From Deltaproteobacteria bacterium (lineage in GTDB: Bacteria > Myxococcota_A > Polyangia > Haliangiales > Haliangiaceae): a stretch of DNA of 10,161 nt. Shown in pieces: positions 1-5,983 of this stretch. Each line of letters begins with the position of its first letter. Position 1 is the first letter of the stretch. The stretch spans positions 1 to 10,161 of the forward strand of contig JACCYD010001183.1 in NCBI GenBank assembly GCA_013696695.1. Direction: 5' to 3'. The translations under genes were made by a program, and so were the position numbers. The notes under the pieces are model-generated. The model was not told the origin of the DNA. It worked only from the letters and a program-made list of their open reading frames with translations, and ran no database searches.

Positions 1-1077
1 GGTGTCGACCATGTAGACGCGGCCCTTGTCGGCGGCGCCGGCGTAGATCGCGTCGGGCGTGACGATGACCGAGGTGAAGTAGGTCGCGGTCAGCGCGTGC
101 AGCTGCTCGAGCCGCGCGTCGGACCCGATGCGGAACAGCGCGCCCTTGCCTTTGCGCGCGCCCTTGCGACCGAGATCCGCGACAGCGGGCGTGTCCTTGT
201 CGGCGCCAGGCTTGGTGCCGGCATCTGGCATCTTGGCGGGCTGGCCCTTCGATGCCGTCGGCTTCTCGGCGGTCTCGACCTGCGCCGAGGTCTTGCCGAC
301 CGCGGCCGGCGCATCGGCGAGATCGTTGGCGGCGGCGACGACGCCGTCGCGATACGCGGCGAGGGCGGTGACCTCGTTGCCCGCGAAGTCGGCCATCGCA
401 CGCGCGGTATTCGACTTGGACTCGTAGCGGAACACCAGCGCGCGCTCGGACGTGCCGAACCACACCGCACCGTCGCTGGTGGTCGCGATCGAGGTGATGC
501 GCTTGTCGTCGGTGTCGAACACTTCCTTCGCGTTGCCGCCGGTGATCGCGAACAGCTTGCCGGACGGGCCGGTGCCCGCGTAGACCGTGTTGCCAACCGA
601 GGCGAGCGACCAGATCGTCTCGACGTCTTTGCCGAGATCCTTGCCGGCCGTGGCCTTGCCGCCCGCGACATCGATCTTGAACAGCTTGTTGCCGGGCATC
701 GCGCCGGCCCACACCGAGCCGTCCGAGGTCTGCGTCATCGACACCACGGCGATCGCGCCGGGGATCGAGACCACCTTCTTCGAGCTGTCACCCGTGACAC
801 GGTAGATCGTGCCGCCGGCGTCGGAGCCGAGCAGCACGCTGCCGTCGGCGAGCTTGAGGGCGGACCACACCGCATCGCCTTCGATCGCGGTGCGCTTGGT
901 ATCCCAACCGGGACGGACCTCGCCGGTCGACGTGATGAACGCGCTGGTGGCGTCCCCCGAGTCAAACTGCTGATAGGTCTCGATGGTCCAGGTCGCGGTG
1001 ACCACGGCATCGGCGTTCGGCGCGAGGAGAAGACCACCGGCAATCATGCCGGCGACAGACAGACGAGTGGCTTTCAC
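1..1077 (-). CDS. Exported beta-propeller-like protein, 3' end beyond the window
   Basis: The frame is open from a GTG at 1077 to the window edge (359 codons, no stop), so the C-terminus is missing. I chose GTG because GGGGGA lies 4 nt upstream and the first residues form a signal peptide: K2 and R5, then a hydrophobic stretch (about residues 7-20) ending near NADA. The body contains spaced beta-propeller-type strands: VWSALKLADGSVLLG (70-84), SDGSVWAGAMPGNKLFKID (118-136), NTVYAGTGPSGKLFAI (163-178), SDGAVWFGTS (201-210), and DAIYAGAADKGRVYMVD (342-358). The 'DG.vw.G....klf.i' pattern recurs about every 40-45 residues, as in NHL/WD40/PQQ-type propeller blades. Residues about 252-312 break the pattern with an Ala/Lys/Pro/Asp-rich, low-complexity stretch inserted between blades. 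Export to the periplasm or surface is inferred. The gene follows the S55-like gene by 25 nt on the same strand and probably shares its transcript. No enzymatic motif is visible; a scaffold or ligand-binding role is a guess. Confidence 0.85.
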   Translation of the reverse strand, partial: MKATRLSVAGMIAGGLLLAPNADAVVTATWTIETYQQFDSGDATSAFITSTGEVRPGWDTKRTAIEGDAVWSALKLADGSVLLGSDAGGTIYRVTGDSSKKVVSIPGAIAVVSMTQTSDGSVWAGAMPGNKLFKIDVAGGKATAGKDLGKDVETIWSLASVGNTVYAGTGPSGKLFAITGGNAKEVFDTDDKRITSIATTSDGAVWFGTSERALVFRYESKSNTARAMADFAGNEVTALAAYRDGVVAAANDLADAPAAVGKTSAQVETAEKPTASKGQPAKMPDAGTKPGADKDTPAVADLGRKGARKGKGALFRIGSDARLEQLHALTATYFTSVIVTPDAIYAGAADKGRVYMVDT

Positions 1078-1081
1078 GAGA

Positions 1082-1087
1082 TCCCCC
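1082..1087 (-). promoter_or_regulatory. Ribosome binding site deciding the GTG start at 1077
   Basis: On the minus strand the sequence reads GGGGGA followed by TCTC and then GTG. This purine tract, 4 nt from the codon, supports GTG at 1077 over the internal ATG ten codons later, which would remove the basic n-region of the signal peptide. Confidence 0.6.
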
Positions 1088-1102
1088 AAGAAGGCAGACT
1101 GA

Positions 1103-2983
1103 CTAGCGAGCGCGGACGCGAACCAGGATCGTCGAAGTTCCCTCGACGACCCGCGTGGCATTCGCGATGGTGCGGGAGATCGGCTTGTAGGCCGCCACAC
1201 GCTGGGTGTGAGACTGCGGATGCAGCTTGTCGTGCGCGGTGGCCGGCAGGTCCTTGACCAGCTTGCCCTCGAGCGCGACGCCTTCATCGGCCGGATAGAG
1301 CGTCGCCGCCCACACGTTCCCCGGCAGCAGCTTGCGAACCGCTGCGATCAGCGACGGCAGATCGACGGGCGGCGCCGCATCGAGCTTCGCGTTGTCACCC
1401 GAGGTGACCTCGAGCTGAACGATGCCGCCGGCAAGCGAGGCGGGGACGTCGACGGGAACGTTCTCGACGATGTCCTTGCCGTCGTAGGTGGTCATCCGGA
1501 CCTCGACCATGTTGCGCTGGCCGGGGATCAGCTCGGCGCCCGGCACGCGGAGCTCCTTGAGCTCGCCATAGTTGACCGCGTACTGGAGGTCGACCGTGAC
1601 GTCGATGCCTTCGATCTTGATCGGCGCGTACGGGTTATTGATCAACGGCACCAGCACGCGGAGGCCGCGCACCGATCCCATCACGCTCGACGCGCCATCG
1701 TTCGCGTAGACGTAGTCGACGAACTTGATCGGGTCGATGCCCTTGATCCGGACCGTCGAGTCGATGCGCGCGGTGATGTCCTCGCGATCGGGCAGGTAGT
1801 AGTTGATCGCGTTCATCACCGCAGCACCGGCGACCGGCGCGGTGAGGAACTTGTTGTCGAGGATCTCGACGTGGAAATCGCCCTTGGTGACCTGCTTGCC
1901 GTGCGTGGTGGTCAGCGAGATGTTGATCGGGATCATCTTCGAGCGCAGCGAGGTGTCGGCCATGATCGACGCCTGGCGATCCATCACCAGCGCGCCGGCC
2001 TCGTGGAGGGCGCTCGTCATGTGGAAGCCGATCTGCGACGACGTGACGACGGTGTGGACGTATGCGGTGGCCACCGGCGCGTACCACTCGCCGCTACCGA
2101 ACATCGGGTGACCGAACGCGAGCACCTTGTTGCCGTCGAGGAACGTCACGGTGCCCGACGACGCGGCGGACATGTCGCCCTTGATGAACGGGATCGCGAT
2201 CGCGCCGCCTGGCGTGAACGTCTTCGGCATGTCGGCTTCGGGCACGTTGCCGGTCCCGCCGGCGCGCATCGGCTCGAGCGTCGAGCCTGCGAACAGCTGA
2301 CCGAGGGTGTTGAACGCGGGCGCCGAGAAGCCGGCGATCGCGAGCGGCACCGCGGCCGTCAGCGTCTGACCTTCGTACTGCGAGGGCTTCGCGATCGCGG
2401 GTGGCAGCGGCGCCGAGACCAGCCAGCTCTTGTGCTTGGGGCCGAGCGCGGCCATCGCTTCTCCGATGTCGACCCGGCCCGAAGGTGAAATCCGCTTCCA
2501 GTCTTCCATCGTCGAGGCGACCGGCTGCACGATCTTGAGACCGTTGGGGCCGGCGGCCACCGTGGCGCGACGGCGGAACGTGTCGCCGTCCTTCTTCATG
2601 TATTCGATCGGCGTGCAGCCGCCCATCGTGATGCGGTTGAAGCTCCACGTATAGGAAACCGCGCAGACCATCTTGTCGTCGATGAACAACGGACTGCCCG
2701 ACATGCCGCGCCAGACGCCGGTCAGCTGCGTCTTCGGATCGGCCGACTTGAACAGGATGAGGTCCTGTTTCGGCAGCATGTTGTGAATGACAGAGATGAC
2801 CTCGAACGTGAACTTCTCCGGCTTGGTGCCCGAGAAGGTCGTCAGTCCGTAGCCGGTCATCCCGCGTTGCACCTTGGCGAGCGGGTACGGATCGGGGCCC
2901 CCGGCGTGTGCCGGCAAGGCACCCCCCGACATCCCCAGACCTCCGATGAAAACCACGGCGCAAGGCCGCATGAATCCACGCAT
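1103..2983 (-). CDS. Exported SpoIVB/S55 serine peptidase-like protein with permuted motif order
   Basis: The 626-residue product begins with a signal peptide (about residues 1-27, cleavage after PAHA). Residues 41-130 match the second half of the SpoIVB peptidase S55 domain: GMTGYGLTTFSGTKPE (41-56), the serine motif GMSGSP (93-98, probable nucleophile S95), then IDDKMVCAVSYTW and the closing TPIEYM (124-129). Residues 276-345 match the first half: SGTVTFLDGNKVLAFGHP, with probable catalytic H292, then GALVMDRQASIMAD (330-343). In SpoIVB the histidine precedes the serine; here the order is reversed. Residues about 350-626 are mainly beta-rich and unassigned. No PDZ domain is evident. Proteolysis is plausible because both S and H are present, but the third residue is not identified and the protein may be non-catalytic. 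The ATG at 2983 has no clear ribosome site. The ATG at 2971 (M5), with GGA close upstream, is an alternative that keeps the signal peptide. The propeller gene downstream is probably a partner. Confidence 0.88.
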   Translation of the reverse strand: MRGFMRPCAVVFIGGLGMSGGALPAHAGGPDPYPLAKVQRGMTGYGLTTFSGTKPEKFTFEVISVIHNMLPKQDLILFKSADPKTQLTGVWRGMSGSPLFIDDKMVCAVSYTWSFNRITMGGCTPIEYMKKDGDTFRRRATVAAGPNGLKIVQPVASTMEDWKRISPSGRVDIGEAMAALGPKHKSWLVSAPLPPAIAKPSQYEGQTLTAAVPLAIAGFSAPAFNTLGQLFAGSTLEPMRAGGTGNVPEADMPKTFTPGGAIAIPFIKGDMSAASSGTVTFLDGNKVLAFGHPMFGSGEWYAPVATAYVHTVVTSSQIGFHMTSALHEAGALVMDRQASIMADTSLRSKMIPINISLTTTHGKQVTKGDFHVEILDNKFLTAPVAGAAVMNAINYYLPDREDITARIDSTVRIKGIDPIKFVDYVYANDGASSVMGSVRGLRVLVPLINNPYAPIKIEGIDVTVDLQYAVNYGELKELRVPGAELIPGQRNMVEVRMTTYDGKDIVENVPVDVPASLAGGIVQLEVTSGDNAKLDAAPPVDLPSLIAAVRKLLPGNVWAATLYPADEGVALEGKLVKDLPATAHDKLHPQSHTQRVAAYKPISRTIANATRVVEGTSTILVRVRAR

Positions 2984-3106
2984 GTCAGACGAGCTTACTG
3001 GGCAACCGCGCGATCTGCCAGTGGTGGTTCCCCGAGACGCACCCTGTCGAGGTGGAGCTACGGCAACTTAGGGCCAACTGTGTCAGCTTTTGCGTCGGTG
3101 GGTGAT

Positions 3107-3127
3107 GACGGGTGTTAAAACCCCGTC
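3107..3127. repeat. Short inverted repeat with an AT-rich loop
   Basis: GACGGG (3107-3112) and CCCGTC (3122-3127) are perfect inverted arms around a 9-nt loop, TGTTAAAAC. It lies in the divergent region 111 nt before the helix-turn-helix gene. It could be an operator for a dimeric regulator, possibly that gene's own product, or chance. A terminator is unlikely, since neither flanking gene ends here. Confidence 0.35.
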
Positions 3128-3174
3128 GGCGTTCACAGCCGAGCGGATCTCCGAGTTCGTGAAATCCCGCAGGC

Positions 3175-3203
3175 TTAACTTGGTGGTCGGACCTCGGCAT
3201 AGC
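3175..3203 (+). promoter_or_regulatory. Possible sigma-70-type promoter of the helix-turn-helix gene
   Basis: TTAACT (3175-3180, 4 of 6 matches to TTGACA) and CATAGC (3198-3203, 3 of 6 to TATAAT) are separated by exactly 17 nt. Transcription would start near 3210, about 30 nt before the ATG, leaving room for the ribosome site at 3227. The -10 match is poor, so this is only a candidate. Confidence 0.25.
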
Positions 3204-3226
3204 CGCTGCACCAAGGCTCGGGCAAC

Positions 3227-3231
3227 GGAGG
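3227..3231 (+). promoter_or_regulatory. Ribosome binding site GGAGG for the helix-turn-helix gene
   Basis: A perfect GGAGG lies 7 nt before the ATG at 3239. This spacing selects that ATG over the in-frame TTG at 3233, which would be only 1 nt from the site. Confidence 0.75.
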
Positions 3232-3238
3232 ATTGAGA

Positions 3239-3490
3239 ATGTCGAATTTCGTCGAGACCTGGAAGGGAATCGCTACTGCGCTTGGCCGTTCTGAGCGGTG
3301 GTGCCGCTACATGGCGCGGAAGCCCGGAGACCCGCTCCCGGTGTTCAAGGTTGGCGGTATTGTTCGCCTGAACCACAGCGACCTCGAAGACTGGTTGGGG
3401 CGTCAGCGAGCGAGCTCGATCCGTCATGGTGATCTCCGGCCGTCGGTCGCGATCGCCACCGAGGACGTGGCGCTGCGTTTGATCGCCTGA
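3239..3490 (+). CDS. Small excisionase/MerR-like helix-turn-helix DNA-binding protein
   Basis: The 83-residue product has the layout of the HTH_17/AlpA/excisionase-type winged helix family. TWKGIATALGRSERWCRYM (7-25) is the helix-turn-helix. DPLPVFKVGGIVRLNHSDLE (31-50) is the typical wing, where family members read 'LPv.kvgg.vr....dle.W', closed by DWL (51-53). Residues 54-83 form a polar tail without a recognised domain. The protein probably binds DNA as a small regulator or recombination directionality factor; the sequence cannot distinguish these. No integrase, relaxase or phage gene is nearby, so it is an orphan here. GC is about 63% by hand count, and codons such as ACT, CTT, CGT and TCT are less GC-biased than in the genes to the right, hinting at acquisition. 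It lies 43 nt upstream of the HAD gene on the same strand, with a hairpin between, so co-transcription is uncertain. Confidence 0.8.
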   Translation: MSNFVETWKGIATALGRSERWCRYMARKPGDPLPVFKVGGIVRLNHSDLEDWLGRQRASSIRHGDLRPSVAIATEDVALRLIA

Positions 3491-3511
3491 TCCGTCGCGC
3501 CCGCGGGTGGC

Positions 3512-3530
3512 GGTGGCATAGTGCGCCACC
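3512..3530. repeat. Hairpin between the helix-turn-helix gene and the HAD gene
   Basis: GGTGGC (3512-3517) and GCCACC (3525-3530) pair across a 7-nt loop, ending 3 nt before the GTG start of the HAD gene. There is no T-run after it, so it is not a standard intrinsic terminator. Placed where a ribosome site should be, it could limit initiation. Alternatively CATAGT (3517-3522, 4 of 6 to TATAAT) could be a -10 element giving a nearly leaderless transcript, although I find no matching -35. Confidence 0.35.
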
Positions 3531-3533
3531 AAC

Positions 3534-4325
3534 GTGACCGACAAGATCACTCGCCCGCTGTCGGAATTGCGCGGCCCGGTCCGCGCGCTGTTCTCCGATA
3601 TCGACGGCACGATGACGACGGGAGATCGCATCGAGGCCTCGACCTACCAGGCGCTCGAAGCGCTCGGCGAGTCCGGGATCCCGGTCATCATGGTGACCGG
3701 TCGGTCCTCGGGCTTCGCTCATGCGGCGATGAAGATGACGCCCGTGCCTGTGGTCGTGAGCGAGAACGGTGGCGTGACGTTCGTGCGTGACGGCAAGAAG
3801 ATCCGGAAGCTCTACGGCGTTCCGCCCGCGAGCCTGCCGGAGTGGCGTCGCCGCATGAACGATGTCGTGGGCGAGGTGTTGTCGAAGGTGCCGGGCGCTC
3901 GGCTGTCGAGTGACTCGAAGTATCGCGAAGTCGATCTCGCGCTCGACTGGAACGAGGAAGTCTCGTTGCCGGCCGAGGCCGCGGACACGATGGTGCAGAT
4001 GATTCGCAAGGCCGGGCTGAGCGCATCGCGCTCGAGCGTGCACGTCAATTTCGGTCCACCGCACTTCGACAAGCTGTCGGCGTGCATGACCGTCGTGCGG
4101 CAAGTGCTCAAGGGCGACGGCAACGATCTTTCCCAATACGTGTTCGTCGGCGACGCGCTCAACGACGCGCCGATGTTCGGCGGCTTCCCCACCTCGGTGG
4201 GAGTCGCCAACATTCGTGCGTGGTGGGACCAGCTCGACTTCAAGCCGGCGTTCGTCACCGAACATGCCGAGGGCAAAGGTTTGCGCGAGGTGATCGCCCA
4301 CATCATGTCGATCTCCAAGCGTTAG
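3534..4325 (+). CDS. HAD superfamily (class IIB) phosphatase
   Basis: The 263-residue product carries the full HAD signature. Motif I is DIDGT (22-26), with nucleophile D22 and acid/base D24. Motif II is VTGRS (54-58) with T55. The motif III lysine is probably K180 in HFDK. Motif IV is GDALND (206-211), with Mg-binding D207 and D211. The long insert between motifs II and III (about 80-175) is the C2B-type cap of the HAD-IIB group, which includes Cof-type sugar phosphatases and sucrose- or mannosyl-3-phosphoglycerate phosphatases. The expected activity is Mg-dependent hydrolysis of a small phosphorylated metabolite in the cytoplasm; the substrate cannot be read from sequence. The GTG at 3534 is the only start before the core, because an in-frame TAG lies at 3519-3521. 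No Shine-Dalgarno sequence is visible. The stop is 6 nt before the XdhC-family start, so the two are probably in one operon. A direct link to molybdenum cofactor is not established. Confidence 0.9.
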   Translation: MTDKITRPLSELRGPVRALFSDIDGTMTTGDRIEASTYQALEALGESGIPVIMVTGRSSGFAHAAMKMTPVPVVVSENGGVTFVRDGKKIRKLYGVPPASLPEWRRRMNDVVGEVLSKVPGARLSSDSKYREVDLALDWNEEVSLPAEAADTMVQMIRKAGLSASRSSVHVNFGPPHFDKLSACMTVVRQVLKGDGNDLSQYVFVGDALNDAPMFGGFPTSVGVANIRAWWDQLDFKPAFVTEHAEGKGLREVIAHIMSISKR

Positions 4326-4331
4326 GTCCCC

Positions 4332-5384
4332 ATGTCGGCCGACGTGTTCGCCGCTGTTCTGCGCGCTCTCCAAGCCGGCCGCGGCGTGGCGATCGCGACG
4401 GTGATCGGTTCGCATGGCTCGACGCCGCGCCACCTCGGTGCGCGGATGGCAGTCGCCGACGATGGCGAGCAGTGGGGCACGATCGGTGGCGGGCGGATCG
4501 AACAGGTGACGGTGGAGGCCGCGCGCGAGGTCGCGGGTGGTGCGCCACCCCGGGTCGTGCGCCAGCACCTCGTTCGTGACCTCGCGATGTGTTGCGGTGG
4601 CTCGATGGAGATCACGCTGACGCCCGCCGCGCCGTCGCGCGAGGTGATCGAAGCACTGGCGCCTTCGCCCCACACGGCATCGACCCCGACCGCGCGCGTG
4701 CTGGTCACGCCGATCGAAGGCGAGCCACTGTCGCTGCGTGCACCGGCAGCCGGTGATCCGCCGCTCCACAACCCGGCGGTCGAGGGCGGTGCGCTGCTCG
4801 AGCGGCTCGGCGGTGGCGAGCGCGCGATCGTGTTCGGGTTCGGTCACGTCGCGAAGAGCGTCGGGCCGCTGCTCGCATCGCTCGGGTTCGAGGTGATCGT
4901 GTGCGACGACGACGAGACGGGGGTATTTACGCGACAGGAGTCGCGGATCCCAGGAGCCGCTTCACCGCCATGGGCAGCGCGCGTGATCGAATCGTTCGAT
5001 CCGATCGAGGTCGAGCGCGCGCTCGGCGGGTTCTCGCAGAACGACTACGTCTTGATCATCACCCGCGATCACGCGGTCGATCAGCAGATCCTCGAGAAGC
5101 TGATCGCGTGCGAACAGCTCGGTTATCTCGGGATGATCGGCAGCCGCGGCAAGGTCGGCCGGTTTCGCAAGCGCCTCGAGGCGAAGGGGCTGCTCGACAG
5201 CGACGTCGCGAAGGCGCGGTGGGCGAGCCTGCGCGCGCCGATCGGTCTCGATCTCGGCGCCGAGACGCCCCAGGAGATCGCGGTGTCGATCGCGGCCGAG
5301 CTGGTCGCGCTCCGGCGCCGCGGCGCCACGCAGGTCGGCGACTGGGCTCCGCATCGCGGGGCGAAGCCGAAAGCCGACGCGTGA
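4332..5384 (+). CDS. xdhC: XdhC/CoxI-family molybdenum cofactor chaperone
   Basis: The 350-residue product has both XdhC halves. The N-terminal XdhC/CoxI domain (about 1-97) contains GSHGSTPRHLGARM (26-39), the glycine-rich GTIGGGRIE (49-57) and the conserved MCCGG (86-90, C87-C88). After a linker (about 98-160) comes a Rossmann-type domain starting AIVFGFGHVAKSVGPLL (165-181), with TRDHAVDQQ (244-252), GMIGSRGKVGRF (267-278) and ETPQEIAVSIAAEL (311-324). Known family members bind molybdenum cofactor, promote its sulfuration by a desulfurase and deliver it to xanthine-dehydrogenase-type enzymes. The role here is inferred from family; no xanthine dehydrogenase or CoxL-type subunit is in the window, so the symbol is a family name. 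Initiation may use AGG overlapping the HAD stop codon. The TGA stop overlaps the next gene's GTG, and that neighbour is a MocA-like enzyme, which supports a cofactor role. It is somewhat longer than typical XdhC proteins of about 280-300 residues. Confidence 0.92.
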   Translation: MSADVFAAVLRALQAGRGVAIATVIGSHGSTPRHLGARMAVADDGEQWGTIGGGRIEQVTVEAAREVAGGAPPRVVRQHLVRDLAMCCGGSMEITLTPAAPSREVIEALAPSPHTASTPTARVLVTPIEGEPLSLRAPAAGDPPLHNPAVEGGALLERLGGGERAIVFGFGHVAKSVGPLLASLGFEVIVCDDDETGVFTRQESRIPGAASPPWAARVIESFDPIEVERALGGFSQNDYVLIITRDHAVDQQILEKLIACEQLGYLGMIGSRGKVGRFRKRLEAKGLLDSDVAKARWASLRAPIGLDLGAETPQEIAVSIAAELVALRRRGATQVGDWAPHRGAKPKADA

Positions 5385-5983
5385 CCCGCGCTGCCGTCGT
5401 GCTTGCCGCCGGCGCGGGCAGCCGACTCGGCGGCCTGCCGAAGGCGCTGCTGATGCACGGCGAGCGCTCGTTCCTCGAGCTGATCGTCGATCGAGTGCGC
5501 GAGGGCGGTCCGGTGATCGTCGTCGTCGGTCCACCGTTCGGCGACGCCGTCGCGGATCACGCGCGGACGCTGGGCGAGCACGTGCACGTCGTCGTCAATC
5601 CCGAGCCGGCGCGCGGGATGGCGAGCTCGATCGCGCTCGGTTTCGACGCGCTGCAACCGTGGAGTCGGCCCGGGATCGACGACGCCTGGTTGTGGCCGGT
5701 CGATCATCCGTTCATCCGGCAGGACACGCTGGAGGCGATCGGCAAGGCGATGGGCCGACACGACGTCGCACGCCCGGTGTTTCGCGGCTCCGACGGCGCG
5801 GTCCGCGGCGGGCACCCACCGTTGATCTCGCGCCGGTCCTGGCTGCAACTGGCCGGATGCGATCGCGTCGAGGGCGGCGCGCGTGCGGTGATCTCGACAC
5901 TCGACGTGGTCGACGTCCCGGTGGATGATCCGGGGGTCGTGCGGGATATCGATACGCCGGAAGACCGGGAGGCGCTGTCGTGA
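5381..5983 (+). CDS. MocA/MobA-like nucleotidyltransferase (molybdopterin cytidylyl- or guanylyltransferase type)
   Basis: The 200-residue product starts at a GTG overlapping the XdhC stop (GTGA). The N-terminus has the nucleotide-binding signature LAAGAGSRLGGLPKALL (8-24), with the conserved G's, R15 and K21. Further NTP_transf_3-type features are NPEPARGMASSI (73-84), the metal-binding PVDHP (106-110), GGHPPL (143-148) and DIDTPED (189-195). The length fits MocA and MobA (about 190-200 residues). LAAG rather than LAGG in the first motif, and pairing with XdhC, favour a MocA-like CTP:molybdopterin cytidylyltransferase, which makes the cytosine dinucleotide cofactor used by CO-dehydrogenase- and aldehyde-oxidoreductase-type enzymes. 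This specificity is an inference; a MobA-like role or another sugar-nucleotide reaction cannot be excluded. The gene lies in the +1 frame relative to XdhC. The open frame continues upstream as a shadow, so the start rests on the overlap and on the family's N-terminus. Its stop overlaps the lipoprotein GTG. Confidence 0.87.
   Translation: MTRAAVVLAAGAGSRLGGLPKALLMHGERSFLELIVDRVREGGPVIVVVGPPFGDAVADHARTLGEHVHVVVNPEPARGMASSIALGFDALQPWSRPGIDDAWLWPVDHPFIRQDTLEAIGKAMGRHDVARPVFRGSDGAVRGGHPPLISRRSWLQLAGCDRVEGGARAVISTLDVVDVPVDDPGVVRDIDTPEDREALS

Larger units (their letters stand above)
2984..3238. other. Divergent intergenic region, AT-richer than its surroundings
   Basis: This 255-nt stretch separates the minus-strand S55-like gene from the plus-strand helix-turn-helix gene and must hold promoters for both. 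By hand count 3061-3120 is about 53% GC and 3121-3180 about 62%, against about 73% for a sampled stretch of the XdhC gene. It contains a short hairpin at 3107-3127 and a weak promoter-like pair at 3175-3203. I see no credible small gene, no direct repeat that looks like an attachment site and no RNA gene. Confidence 0.6.

Noticed and set aside
97..1257. Long plus-strand open frame (386 residues) opposite the propeller gene
   Set aside because: It is rich in Arg, Gly and His, has no motif, and lies opposite a gene with a clear signal peptide and blade pattern. Long antisense frames are common at this GC content.
1208..2488. Plus-strand open frame of 426 residues opposite the S55-like gene
   Set aside because: It is an Arg/Asp/His-rich shadow. 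The minus strand encodes conserved S55 motifs over the same span.
3233..3238. TTG at 3233 as the start of the helix-turn-helix gene
   Set aside because: It is only 1 nt from the GGAGG site, whereas the ATG at 3239 has ideal 7-nt spacing.
3345..4847. Minus-strand open frame of 500 residues across the HAD and XdhC genes
   Set aside because: It spans two convincing plus-strand genes and has the Arg/His-rich composition of a reverse-complement shadow, with no recognisable domain.
4901..5380. Upstream extension of the MocA-like frame
   Set aside because: The frame is open here, but its translation is an Arg-rich shadow of the XdhC gene. Family similarity begins right after the GTG at 5381.
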